Shown here: piece after piece, positions 17,641 to 25,420 of the stretch | Numbering within the stretch: position 1 is the stretch's first letter | How the letters are laid out: each line of letters starts with the position of its first letter | Origin: UBA9620 sp965220695 | Lineage (GTDB): Bacteria; Acidobacteriota; Vicinamibacteria; Vicinamibacterales; UBA8438 | Length of the DNA: 64,000 nt | Reading direction: 5' to 3' | Assembly (NCBI GenBank): GCA_965220695.1 | Contig: OZ244838.1 | Coordinates: forward strand, 186,001 to 250,000 | The notes under the pieces: generated by a model | The model's database searches: none | Told to the model about the DNA's origin: nothing | What the model saw: the letters and a program-made list of their open reading frames with translations, nothing else | Translations under genes and position numbers: made by a program

Positions 17641-19437
17641 CAGAGTTTCATCCGCAACTTCTCCATCATCGCGCACATCGATCACGGGAAGTCGACGCTC
17701 GCGGACCGGTTCCTCGAGATTACCGGCGCCCTGCGGCCACGCGAAATGGAGGCGCAGGTGCTTGACACGATGGACCTGGAGCGGGAACGCGGCATCACGA
17801 TCAAGGCCCACGCCGTCCGTTTGACGTACACGCCGGTGGGCGGCGATCCACATGTGCTCAACCTGATCGACACGCCGGGCCATGTCGACTTCTCCTACGA
17901 AGTCACGCGCGCGCTGACCGCCTGCGAGGGGGCGCTGCTGCTGGTTGACGCCTCGCAGGGCGTGGAGGCCCAGACCGTGGCCAACGCCTACCTGGCGGTC
18001 GACCAGAATCTCGAGATTGTGCCGGTCGTGAACAAGATCGATTTGCCAGGGGCGCAGCCCGAGGAAACGGCCCGGCAGATCGAGGAGATCGTCGGGCTGG
18101 ACGCCGCCGATGCGATCCTGGCCAGCGCGAAGGAGGGCAACGGCGCGCGTGACATCCTTGACGCCGTCGTTGCCCGCATTCCACCGCCGGGGGGCGACCC
18201 TGCCGCTCCGCTCAAAGCGCTGATCTTCGACTCGTGGTACGACTCGTATCGTGGCGTGTTCGTGTTGGTGCGTGTGGTGGACGGTGCGATCAGGCCCAGG
18301 ATGAAGGTCCGCCTCATGGCGCGCGGGCAGGACTACGAGGTCGAGCAGGTCGGCGTGTTTTCGCCCAAGCCGGTGGTGGTCCCGGAATTGGGGGTTGGAG
18401 AGGTCGGTTTCGTGATCGCCGGCATCAGGACGGTCAGCGATGCCCAGATCGGCGATACGTTGACCGAAACGTCGCGGCCCACGGCCGCCGCGTGCGCCGG
18501 GTTCACGGAGATGAAGCCGATGGTCTTCGCGGGGTTGTATCCCGTGGAGGGACACCAGTACACCGATCTGCGCGAAGCCCTCGAGAAGCTGCGGCTCAAC
18601 GACGCATCCTTCTCCTTCGAGCCGGAAACGTCGGCGGCGCTCGGGTTCGGATTTCGATGCGGGTTCCTCGGGCTGCTGCACCTGGAGGTCATCCAGGAGC
18701 GGCTCGAGCGCGAGTACGACATGGACCTGGTCACGACCGCCCCCGGCGTGCTTTATCGGGTGACCACGACGGCCGGCGACACGTTCGAGATCGACAGCCC
18801 AGCGAAGCTGCCCGAGGCCGGGTTGATCGCCGCCCTGGAAGAGCCGGTCATTGCGGCGATGATTCTGGCGCCCGCGGACTACGTGGGAGGAATCCTGCAG
18901 TTGTGTCAGGACAAGCGCGGAGTGCAAAAGGGAATCGAATATCTGACCTCGAACCGGGTCATGATTACGTACGACCTGCCGTTCAATGAGGTGATGCGCG
19001 ACTTCTACGACAAGCTGAAGACGCTGTCGCGGGGGTACGCTTCGCTCGACTACCATGTGACCGGGTACTGGACGTCGCCGCTCGTCAAGCTCGATCTTCT
19101 GGTGAACGAGGAACCGGTCGACGCGTTATCGGTGATCGTGCACAAGGAATCGGCGTACGTGCGCGGGCGAGCGCTGGCAGTGAGACTGAGGCAACTGATT
19201 CCCCGCCAGATGTTCGAAGTGGCCATTCAGGCAACGGTGGGGGGGCGCATCATCGCGCGCGAGTCGGTCAAGGCGCTGCGCAAGAACGTGCTCGCCAAGT
19301 GCTACGGTGGCGACATCAGCCGGAAACGGAAGCTCCTCGAGAAACAAAAGGAGGGCAAACGGCGGATGAAGCGGGTCGGCCGCGTCGAGATCCCGCAGGA
19401 AGCGTTTCTCGCCGTGTTGACCGTCGACACGGAATAG
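17635..19437 (+). CDS. lepA: LepA (EF4), ribosome-associated translational GTPase
   Basis: A 600-residue GTPase that acts on the ribosome during initiation or elongation under stress. The G domain has IAHIDHGKSTLADRFLE (G1), the switch region with ERGITIKAHAVRL (G2), DTPGHVDFSYEV (G3) and NKIDLPGAQP (G4). Domains II, III and V follow, and the LepA-specific C-terminal domain has the run AKCYGGDISRKRKLLEKQKE followed by a basic stretch. The chosen ATG (17635) gives the usual MxxxIRNFSIIAHIDHGK start; an upstream in-frame TTG (17599) lies inside the tandem repeat. It is followed 30 bases later by lepB, a frequent pairing. Expression may be shaped by the repeated mini-ORFs upstream. Confidence 0.97.
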   Translation: MNQSFIRNFSIIAHIDHGKSTLADRFLEITGALRPREMEAQVLDTMDLERERGITIKAHAVRLTYTPVGGDPHVLNLIDTPGHVDFSYEVTRALTACEGALLLVDASQGVEAQTVANAYLAVDQNLEIVPVVNKIDLPGAQPEETARQIEEIVGLDAADAILASAKEGNGARDILDAVVARIPPPGGDPAAPLKALIFDSWYDSYRGVFVLVRVVDGAIRPRMKVRLMARGQDYEVEQVGVFSPKPVVVPELGVGEVGFVIAGIRTVSDAQIGDTLTETSRPTAAACAGFTEMKPMVFAGLYPVEGHQYTDLREALEKLRLNDASFSFEPETSAALGFGFRCGFLGLLHLEVIQERLEREYDMDLVTTAPGVLYRVTTTAGDTFEIDSPAKLPEAGLIAALEEPVIAAMILAPADYVGGILQLCQDKRGVQKGIEYLTSNRVMITYDLPFNEVMRDFYDKLKTLSRGYASLDYHVTGYWTSPLVKLDLLVNEEPVDALSVIVHKESAYVRGRALAVRLRQLIPRQMFEVAIQATVGGRIIARESVKALRKNVLAKCYGGDISRKRKLLEKQKEGKRRMKRVGRVEIPQEAFLAVLTVDTE

Positions 19438-19467
19438 GACATTCTGACGAGCGTCTGAAGCCCGGCC

Positions 19468-20145
19468 ATGTCTGTGCAGAAGTCCAGCGCGCGTGAGTAC
19501 TTCGAGTCAATCATCATCGCGGTGATACTGGCGCTCTTCGTGCGCACATTCGTGGTGCAGGCCTTCAAGATACCCTCGGGGTCGATGGAGCAGAACCTGC
19601 TGATCGGCGACCACCTGCTGGTCAACAAGTTCATCAATGCGCCCACCGCGAGCGGACTCGAGCAGATGCTGCTGCCGGTCGGTCCGGTTCAGCGAGGAGA
19701 CGTGCTCGTGTTCAAGTATCCGGAAGATCCCACGCGCGATTTCATCAAACGCGCGATCGGCCTCCCGGGCGAGACCGTCGAGGTGCGTCAATCGAGGGTG
19801 TTCATCAACGGCGAGCCGATCGAGGAACCGTATCTCGACCTCATGCGTCCCGGCGGCCAGATCCCGGCTGATATCCGCGGCACGTTCGGTCCTCTCGAGG
19901 TGCCGGAGGGGCATCTGTTCATGATGGGGGACAACCGGGGCGATTCGGTGGACAGCCGCTACTGGGGCCCGCTGCCCATCGACTACGTCAAGGGTCAGGC
20001 GTTCGTGTTGTATTGGTCGTACGAATCGGAGAGCGAGTTCTACAGCGATGTCGGCATTGGGCCGACGCTCCGGCGCCTGGCGTCCGGAGTGACGCATTTC
20101 TTCACCCGTACCCGTTACGACCGATTGTTCATGGCGGTGCCCTGA
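19468..20145 (+). CDS. lepB: Signal peptidase I
   Basis: Inner-membrane serine protease (225 residues) that cleaves Sec and Tat signal peptides on the outer face. One N-terminal membrane anchor (SIIIAVILALFVRTFVVQAF, about residues 14-33) leads to box B with the catalytic Ser, KIPSGSMEQNLLIGD. The general-base Lys lies in DFIKRAIGLPGETVE (box D), and box E reads MGDNRGDSVDSRYWGPL. The C-terminal 30 residues are a hydrophobic-aromatic extension with a basic end. It follows lepA at 30 bases and is probably in the same transcript. Confidence 0.96.
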   Translation: MSVQKSSAREYFESIIIAVILALFVRTFVVQAFKIPSGSMEQNLLIGDHLLVNKFINAPTASGLEQMLLPVGPVQRGDVLVFKYPEDPTRDFIKRAIGLPGETVEVRQSRVFINGEPIEEPYLDLMRPGGQIPADIRGTFGPLEVPEGHLFMMGDNRGDSVDSRYWGPLPIDYVKGQAFVLYWSYESESEFYSDVGIGPTLRRLASGVTHFFTRTRYDRLFMAVP

Positions 20146-20163
20146 GCGCCCGCGGTCGCGCCG

Positions 20164-20886
20164 TCAGCGCGGAGCGGTCGTGGGGCGCGGCCGCGGTCCG
20201 AACAGGGCGGTGCCGATCCTGACGATGGTGGCGCCCTCTTCCACCGCCACTTCGAGGTCGTGGCTCATCCCCATCGAGAGCTGGTCGAGGGGGGCGCCTT
20301 CAGGCGCCCTCGCCTGCAGGTCGTCACGAAGCTGACGCAGACGCCGAAAGTACGGCCGCGCGTGCTCCGGGTCATCCGACCAGGGGGGCAGCACCATCAA
20401 TCCCCGCACACCGACGAAGCGGCACCCGGCCGCGGCGTCGATGATACGTTCCGCTACGGAGACCGGCGCGCCGTGCTTGGTGGACTCGCCCGCCAGGTCG
20501 ACCTGGACCAGCAGGTTGAGCACGCGATCGCGGCCGGCCGCAGCCTCATCGAGTCGGCGCAGCAGCGTCACGCTGTCCACCGAGTGGATCCAGTCGAACG
20601 TGGCGGCGGCCCGGCGGGCCTTGTTGGATTGCAGATGTCCGATGAAATGCCAGCGTACCTGCTGCCCGGCGAAGGCGGCCTTCTTCTGCACTCCCTCCTG
20701 CACCTTGTTCTCCCCGAGGTCGTGGAGACCGGCGGCGGCGGCGGCGCGCACGACGTCGACGCCGAACGTCTTCGTCACGGCCACCAGACGGATATCTTCC
20801 GGCGCCCGGCCGCAACGCCTGGCGGCGGCGGCGATCCGTTCGCTGACGGTGATCCGGTTGTCCGCGATCTGCGCTGGCGGGTGCAC
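20164..20886 (-). CDS. yggS: YggS/PLPBP family PLP-binding protein
   Basis: Cytoplasmic fold-type III PLP protein of 240 residues, without known catalysis, that keeps PLP and some amino-acid pools in balance. The PLP-binding Lys is in IRLVAVTKTFGVD, and the family motifs DLGENKVQEGVQKK, WHFIGHLQSNKARR, VRGLMVLPP and LSMGMSHDLEVAVEEGATIV are present, followed by VRIGTALFGPR. It begins with GTG. In many bacteria the gene sits by proC or in the dcw cluster; here it is last after dinG and a TPR gene, 41 bases beyond the TPR stop. Confidence 0.94.
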   Translation of the reverse strand: MHPPAQIADNRITVSERIAAAARRCGRAPEDIRLVAVTKTFGVDVVRAAAAAGLHDLGENKVQEGVQKKAAFAGQQVRWHFIGHLQSNKARRAAATFDWIHSVDSVTLLRRLDEAAAGRDRVLNLLVQVDLAGESTKHGAPVSVAERIIDAAAGCRFVGVRGLMVLPPWSDDPEHARPYFRRLRQLRDDLQARAPEGAPLDQLSMGMSHDLEVAVEEGATIVRIGTALFGPRPRPTTAPR

Positions 20887-20927
20887 GCTGGTCGCCTCGT
20901 GTGAGGGGAGCGGACCGTGACACGCGG

Positions 20928-21899
20928 CTACTGTTCGAGCGCGGCAATGCGCCGGCTGGCGTCATCGGCATGCTCGCCGTTCGGCGTGGCCTCGAGATAG
21001 CGCGCCAACGCGCGTCGCGCCGCCACCCCGTCGCCGTTCGCATCATGCGCCAGGCCCAGCCAGTAGTACACCTCGAACAACGCGGGGTCCGCGATGAGCG
21101 CGGCGTCCAGTTCTCTGACGGAGTCGTCAACGTGGCCGGTGCTCAGAAACGCTCGCGCCCGGCGCATCCGATCCCTGGCCTCCGCCCGCCCCGTCTCCAG
21201 CGCCCTGACGGCGATGCGGTTCGCCTCTCCGCGCGCGTCCACGGCCTCCTCGGTCCGGTCCTGCTTGGAGAAGATATCCGCCAACCCGTAGTACGAGGCC
21301 GCATGGTCGGCGCGGATCGCCAGCGCGGCGCGGTAGGCCGCCTCGGCGTCGTCGAACCGGTCCAACCGCGTGTAGGACACCCCGATGTTGAAATGGCAGT
21401 CGACACAGGAGGGCATGGCCTGCAATGCCGCCCGGAACTGGGCGATCGCCGTCGGAAAGTCGCCGGCGCGATTCGCGCGAACCCCGGCGTCGAACGCCGC
21501 GGCGGCGGATCGGTCGTCATGTGATGTGCGCAACCACGGCGCCGCAGTGCGGCCCGCTTCGAGGACGAAGCGTACCTCCACCACTCCGTCCGACTGAACG
21601 AGCACGCGGTAGATCTGTCCCCCGAGATCTTCCTTGTCGGCGGTGACGCTGTAGTGACCGGGCGGCAGGCCGGCCTGTTCGAACCGGCCGCGGTCGTCGG
21701 TCGCGGTCTCGTGGCTGACCAGGGTCGGGCCGATCGCGATGAGCTCGACCGCCGCGCCGGCAATCGGTTGTCCGTTGTCGTTGGCGACGATCCCGCGGAC
21801 CGTGCCAGCGCCCTGGGCGTGCGCAAGGGACGGCACGAGCATCGGACACGCGCACATGAGCAGACCGAATCGCCGCGCCAGGGTACAGACGCTCACCAC
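20928..21899 (-). CDS. Exported TPR protein with N-terminal carboxypeptidase-regulatory-like domain
   Basis: A 323-residue secreted or periplasmic protein. A signal peptide (residues 1-29, ending SLAHA-QG) is followed by a beta-sandwich of the carboxypeptidase D regulatory type (about 33-105; GTVRGIVANDNGQPIAGAAV, then DDRGRFEQAGLPPGHYSV). Five or so TPR motifs fill the rest, with PSCVDCHFNIGVSYTRLDRF as one clear unit. This domain pair is common in Acidobacteriota, where it is often annotated only as TPR protein; substrate and partners are unknown. It starts at GTG six bases after the dinG stop, so co-expression with the helicase is likely though no functional link is evident. Confidence 0.8.
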   Translation of the reverse strand: MVSVCTLARRFGLLMCACPMLVPSLAHAQGAGTVRGIVANDNGQPIAGAAVELIAIGPTLVSHETATDDRGRFEQAGLPPGHYSVTADKEDLGGQIYRVLVQSDGVVEVRFVLEAGRTAAPWLRTSHDDRSAAAAFDAGVRANRAGDFPTAIAQFRAALQAMPSCVDCHFNIGVSYTRLDRFDDAEAAYRAALAIRADHAASYYGLADIFSKQDRTEEAVDARGEANRIAVRALETGRAEARDRMRRARAFLSTGHVDDSVRELDAALIADPALFEVYYWLGLAHDANGDGVAARRALARYLEATPNGEHADDASRRIAALEQ

Positions 21900-21905
21900 G
21901 CCAGT

Positions 21906-23870
21906 CTACATCCCTTTCCGTTCCAGGAACTCGCGGACCTCGCGCATGTGGCGCACGACCGGCGCCGGCGGCAGGGAGGCCCTGAAACGGCTGCCGTAGC
22001 CCTTGCTGAGGATCCGGGCGTCGAGAATCGACAGCACTCCGCGATCCTGTCTGTGCCGAATGAGACGTCCCATACCCTGCAGCAGGCTCAGGATGGCGAG
22101 CGGCACCTGATACTCGGCGAACGGGTTGCCGCCGTCCTGCACGATCGCTTCCATGCGGGCCGCCGTGATCGGGTCGTCGGGTGGGGCGAACGGGAGCTTG
22201 TCGATGATCACGCAACTGAGCGTGTCGCCCGCCACGTCGACCCCCTGCCAGAAGCTTGACGTGGCCAGCAGCACCGCGTTCGGAATCGCCCGGAAGTTGC
22301 GCAGGAGCACCGGCCGTGGGGCGCTGCCCTGGACCAGCAGCGGAAATCTCGTCCGGTCCGCGATGAGACGATGCACCTCGCGGAGGTTCGCGAAACTGGT
22401 GAACAACACGAATGCTCGCCCCTGGGTCGCGTCGAGCAGGGCGGTAATCTGCCCGGCCACCGCCCGCGCGAAGTCCGTCGAGCGCGGTTCCGGCATGCCG
22501 GTCGGGAGATACAGTACGGTCTGTTCCGCGTAGTCGAACTCGGAGGAAAGTCGAATCTCGCTGGCGTCACGGATGCCCAAACGCGACCGCTGATAGTCGA
22601 ACGAATCGTCCACGGCCAGCGTCGCCGACGTGAGAATCACGGCCTCCATCCGATCGAGCAGCGACTCTCGGATGATCGCGGACACGTCGACCGGCGAGGC
22701 TCGCAGGAACAGGCCGCTCCGGCGCCGTTCAAGGAAGTAGACGAAATTCGCGTCGGCTGTTTCGAGCACGAAGTCGAGCTGGTCGCCCAGTTCGCGTGCG
22801 CGCCGGGCCAGCGACTGGAGATCCTCAGAGGGATCGGAGATCTGCGCCAGCGGTGCCTCGATCGTGCGCGCGGTGCTTGCCAGGCGGCGTCCAGACTCGA
22901 GGACCGGCGCGATGATGTCAGGGTCGAGCCGGGTGCGGTCTGCCCGCGGCAGGAGGCCCCCCACCGCTGTGAAGAACAACGCTGCGTCTTTCTCGATTCC
23001 TGCGACGACGGTGCGCAGGGCGCCGCCTGCGTCCGGATCGTCCGCCAAATCGTGATTGACAAACGTGCGGAGGTCGCCGACAAGTCGTTCGAACCGATGA
23101 CTGCTGACCGAGACGCCGAAATACTGCGTCGCGACATCTTCGAGTTGATGCGCTTCGTCGATCACCGCGTAGTGACACGCCGGTATCACTTCGCCATAGT
23201 CCGACTGGCGCACCGCCGCATCGGCGCAGAGCAGATGGTGGTTCACGATGACCAGATCCGCCTCGGCGGCCTGTCGTCGCATCCGGGTCACGAAACAGTC
23301 GTCGTATTGCGGGCAGTCCCTGCCGAGGCAGGTCTCGGACGCGGCCGAAATCGCGCCCCAGAACGGATAGTCGTCCGGCAGGTCCTCGATTTCGGCGCGG
23401 TCCCCGGTCTCGGTCTGACCGGCCCATTCGGCGATTGCCTCGACGTGGCCGCCACCGGTCTCGATCGGCAGCGTGGCTCCTGTGCGGTGCGCGTCGAAGC
23501 GATGGAGACAGAGGTAGTTGCCTCGTCCCTTCATGTAGGCCGCCTTGAAATCCACCTGTAGTGCGTCGCGGAGAGCCGGCAGGTCCTTGTAGAAGATCTG
23601 ATCCTGCAACTGCCTTGTGCCGGTCGATACCAGCACGCGGCGCCCGCTCAGGACCGCGGGAACGAGGTAGGCGAGGGTCTTGCCGATACCGGTGCCGGCT
23701 TCGGCCAGCAGGACGCCGCCGTTCTCGAACTGTTCGGCGACGGCCATCGCCATGTCCCGCTGGCTGCCGCGGGGCTCGAAGGTGGGAATGACGCCGTCCA
23801 GCGCGCCGCCCTGTTCGAACGCCGCGCCAACCTGTGCGGCAAGCAGCCCGTCGTGAAAGCCCCGCTGCAT
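21906..23870 (-). CDS. dinG: DinG-family Fe-S helicase
   Basis: XPD-like superfamily 2 DNA helicase (654 residues from ATG 23870). Walker A reads LLAEAGTGIGKTLAYLVPA, the DEAH box VIDEAHQLEDVA, and four cysteines (in NYLCLHRF and ETCLGRDCPQYDDC) can hold the 4Fe-4S cluster. C-terminal motifs V and VI read SSFWQGVDVAGDTLSCVIID and QGMGRLIRHRQDRG. The reading frame is open much further upstream but runs antisense through glyA. The likely start ATG lies inside the end of a dispersed repeat (23841-24004), so the first twelve or thirteen residues (MQRGFHDGLLAAQ) are repeat-encoded; family homology resumes at about VGAAFEQGGALDGVIPTFEP. A GTG further inside the repeat is an alternative start. Confidence 0.92.
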   Translation of the reverse strand: MQRGFHDGLLAAQVGAAFEQGGALDGVIPTFEPRGSQRDMAMAVAEQFENGGVLLAEAGTGIGKTLAYLVPAVLSGRRVLVSTGTRQLQDQIFYKDLPALRDALQVDFKAAYMKGRGNYLCLHRFDAHRTGATLPIETGGGHVEAIAEWAGQTETGDRAEIEDLPDDYPFWGAISAASETCLGRDCPQYDDCFVTRMRRQAAEADLVIVNHHLLCADAAVRQSDYGEVIPACHYAVIDEAHQLEDVATQYFGVSVSSHRFERLVGDLRTFVNHDLADDPDAGGALRTVVAGIEKDAALFFTAVGGLLPRADRTRLDPDIIAPVLESGRRLASTARTIEAPLAQISDPSEDLQSLARRARELGDQLDFVLETADANFVYFLERRRSGLFLRASPVDVSAIIRESLLDRMEAVILTSATLAVDDSFDYQRSRLGIRDASEIRLSSEFDYAEQTVLYLPTGMPEPRSTDFARAVAGQITALLDATQGRAFVLFTSFANLREVHRLIADRTRFPLLVQGSAPRPVLLRNFRAIPNAVLLATSSFWQGVDVAGDTLSCVIIDKLPFAPPDDPITAARMEAIVQDGGNPFAEYQVPLAILSLLQGMGRLIRHRQDRGVLSILDARILSKGYGSRFRASLPPAPVVRHMREVREFLERKGM

Positions 23871-24004
23871 TCGATTGGCGCTGCATCCCGTCTGGCGGCG
23901 TTGCTCCTCGGTCACAAATGCCCCAATTTGCTCCCTCGTCGCGCCTTGCCAGCCGGGCGCACCCCCAATCTCGGTGCAACGCGGGGTTTCACCACGGGCT
24001 GCTA
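23841..24004 (-). repeat. Full 164-bp dispersed element (copy R3) between glyA and dinG
   Basis: Read on the minus strand, the element opens with TAGCAGCCCGTGGTGAAACC and closes with GCAGCGGGGCTTTCACGACG then GGCTGCTT; the ends are inverted copies of each other over about 28 bases. Its opening TAG (24004-24002) is the glyA stop codon. Its closing end contains ATG 23870, the likely dinG start. It has the same length as copy R6 (56070-56233), with about 15 differences counted by eye. No open frame inside it suggests a transposase. Confidence 0.85.
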
Positions 24005-25285
24005 GCTCTCCGGGTGCGGATACAGCGGGAACGTCTCGCACAGATTCTCGACCTCGGCGCGCACCATGGCAGCCACGGCCTCGTCGTCCGGGGCCTCCAG
24101 AACACGAGCGATGTAGCCGGCGATCTGGTCCATTTCCGGTTCCGCCATGCCCCGGGTCGTGATGGCCGGGGTCCCGATTCGGATACCGCTGGCGACCAGC
24201 GGCGGATTCTCGTCGAACGGGATCACGTTCTTGTTGACGGTGATGCCGGCGCGGCCGAGCGCCGCCTCCGCAACCTTGCCGGTGATGTGCCTGGAGAAGA
24301 CGTCGACCAACAGCAGGTGGTTGTCTGTGCCACCGCTGACCAGACGGAAGCCGGCGCTGGCGAGTGCGGCGCCGAGTCGGGCCGCGTTCGCCACCGTTTG
24401 CCGCTGGTACGCGGCGAACTCCGATTCCGCTGCTTCCGCCAGACAGACCGCCTTGGCGGCGATGACGTGCATCAGCGGACCACCTTGCACTCCGGGGAAC
24501 AGCGAGCGGTTCACCGCCTTGGCGTGCGCCTCCCGGCACAGCACCAGGCCGCCGCGTGGACCTCGCAGGGTCTTGTGGGTCGTGGTGGTCACGATGTCCG
24601 AATACGGTACCGGGCTCGGGTGCATCCCGGTGGCGACCAGTCCGGCGATGTGCGCCATGTCGGTCACGAGCGCTGCGCCGACCTGATCGGCGATCGCTCG
24701 AAACCGCGCGAAATCGATCACGCGCGGGTACGCGCTGGCGCCGGCCATGATCAACTTCGGCGAGTGTTCGCTGGCGAGTCGTTCGAGTTCGTCGTAATCG
24801 ATCCGTTCGTCGTCCCGGCGCACGCCGTACGGCACGATCTGGTAAAGCTGGCCTGAAAAATTCAGGTGGTGTCCGTGGGTGAGGTGTCCGCCGTGGGCCA
24901 GGTTCATTCCGAGCACGGTGTCGCCCGGAGCGACCAGCGCGAAGTAGGCCGCCATGTTGGCCTGAGCGCCCGAATGCGGTTGTACGTTCGCGTGCTCGGC
25001 GCCGAACAGCGCGATGGCGCGCTCGATGGCCAGCGACTCGGCGACGTCCACGAACTCGCAGCCGCCGTAGTACCGGCGGCCGGGATAGCCCTCCGCATAC
25101 TTGTTCGTCAACACCGATCCGGCCGCTTCCATGACCGCCGGGCTGACGAAGTTCTCGGACGCGATCAACTCCAGGCCGGAGTTCTGTCGTGTCGTTTCGT
25201 CACGCAGGACCGCGGCGATCGCGGGGTCGGTGTCGGCCAGCGTGCGCCGCAGCGGGCTCACGTGGCGGTCGGTGATCGTAACCAT
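24002..25285 (-). CDS. glyA: Serine hydroxymethyltransferase
   Basis: PLP enzyme (427 residues) that interconverts serine and glycine and feeds methylene-tetrahydrofolate. Typical blocks: LELIASENFVSPAVMEAAGS, NKYAEGYPGRRYYGGCEFVD, QPHSGAQANMAAYFAL and the PLP-lysine motif VTTTTHKTLRGPRGGLV. ATG 25285 has AAAGGA five bases upstream and gives the usual length; an in-frame extension upstream crosses the thiC promoter and is rejected. The stop codon TAG coincides with the first three bases of dispersed element R3. On the minus strand a TATAGT lies at 25358-25363. The product's folate link to folC is functional, not positional. Confidence 0.97.
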   Translation of the reverse strand: MVTITDRHVSPLRRTLADTDPAIAAVLRDETTRQNSGLELIASENFVSPAVMEAAGSVLTNKYAEGYPGRRYYGGCEFVDVAESLAIERAIALFGAEHANVQPHSGAQANMAAYFALVAPGDTVLGMNLAHGGHLTHGHHLNFSGQLYQIVPYGVRRDDERIDYDELERLASEHSPKLIMAGASAYPRVIDFARFRAIADQVGAALVTDMAHIAGLVATGMHPSPVPYSDIVTTTTHKTLRGPRGGLVLCREAHAKAVNRSLFPGVQGGPLMHVIAAKAVCLAEAAESEFAAYQRQTVANAARLGAALASAGFRLVSGGTDNHLLLVDVFSRHITGKVAEAALGRAGITVNKNVIPFDENPPLVASGIRIGTPAITTRGMAEPEMDQIAGYIARVLEAPDDEAVAAMVRAEVENLCETFPLYPHPES

Positions 25286-25357
25286 GCGGTCCTTTCGAGA
25301 GCAGCAGTGAATGGAATCGAACGAACATGGCGATCTGCCGTGCTGAAGGACGATTCT

Positions 25358-25363
25358 ACTATA
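25358..25363 (-). promoter_or_regulatory. Putative -10 box (TATAGT) of glyA
   Basis: TATAGT on the minus strand, 72 bases before the glyA start. No TTGACA-like -35 is seen at 16-18 bases upstream. The same hexamer precedes thiC on the other strand 45 bases away. Confidence 0.4.
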
Positions 25364-25407
25364 CGCGGCCGGCGTCATCAGGCGCATCCGGTGCCCGGCA
25401 CGCATGC

Positions 25408-25413
25408 TATAGT
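25408..25413 (+). promoter_or_regulatory. Putative -10 box (TATAGT) of thiC, close to its start codon
   Basis: TATAGT ends seven bases before the thiC ATG (25421), so transcription starting at the usual distance would give a leaderless or nearly leaderless mRNA. No -35 hexamer is convincing. The leader has no room for a TPP riboswitch. Confidence 0.4.
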
Positions 25414-25420
25414 GCGGCAC

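Noticed and set aside
23871..24539. An N-terminal extension of dinG of more than 200 residues
   Set aside because: The extension is antisense-frame sequence through glyA on the same strand in another frame and through the dispersed repeat; DinG homology does not extend there.
25286..25420. TPP riboswitch before thiC
   Set aside because: The conserved aptamer segments are not found and the likely start point is at the ATG.
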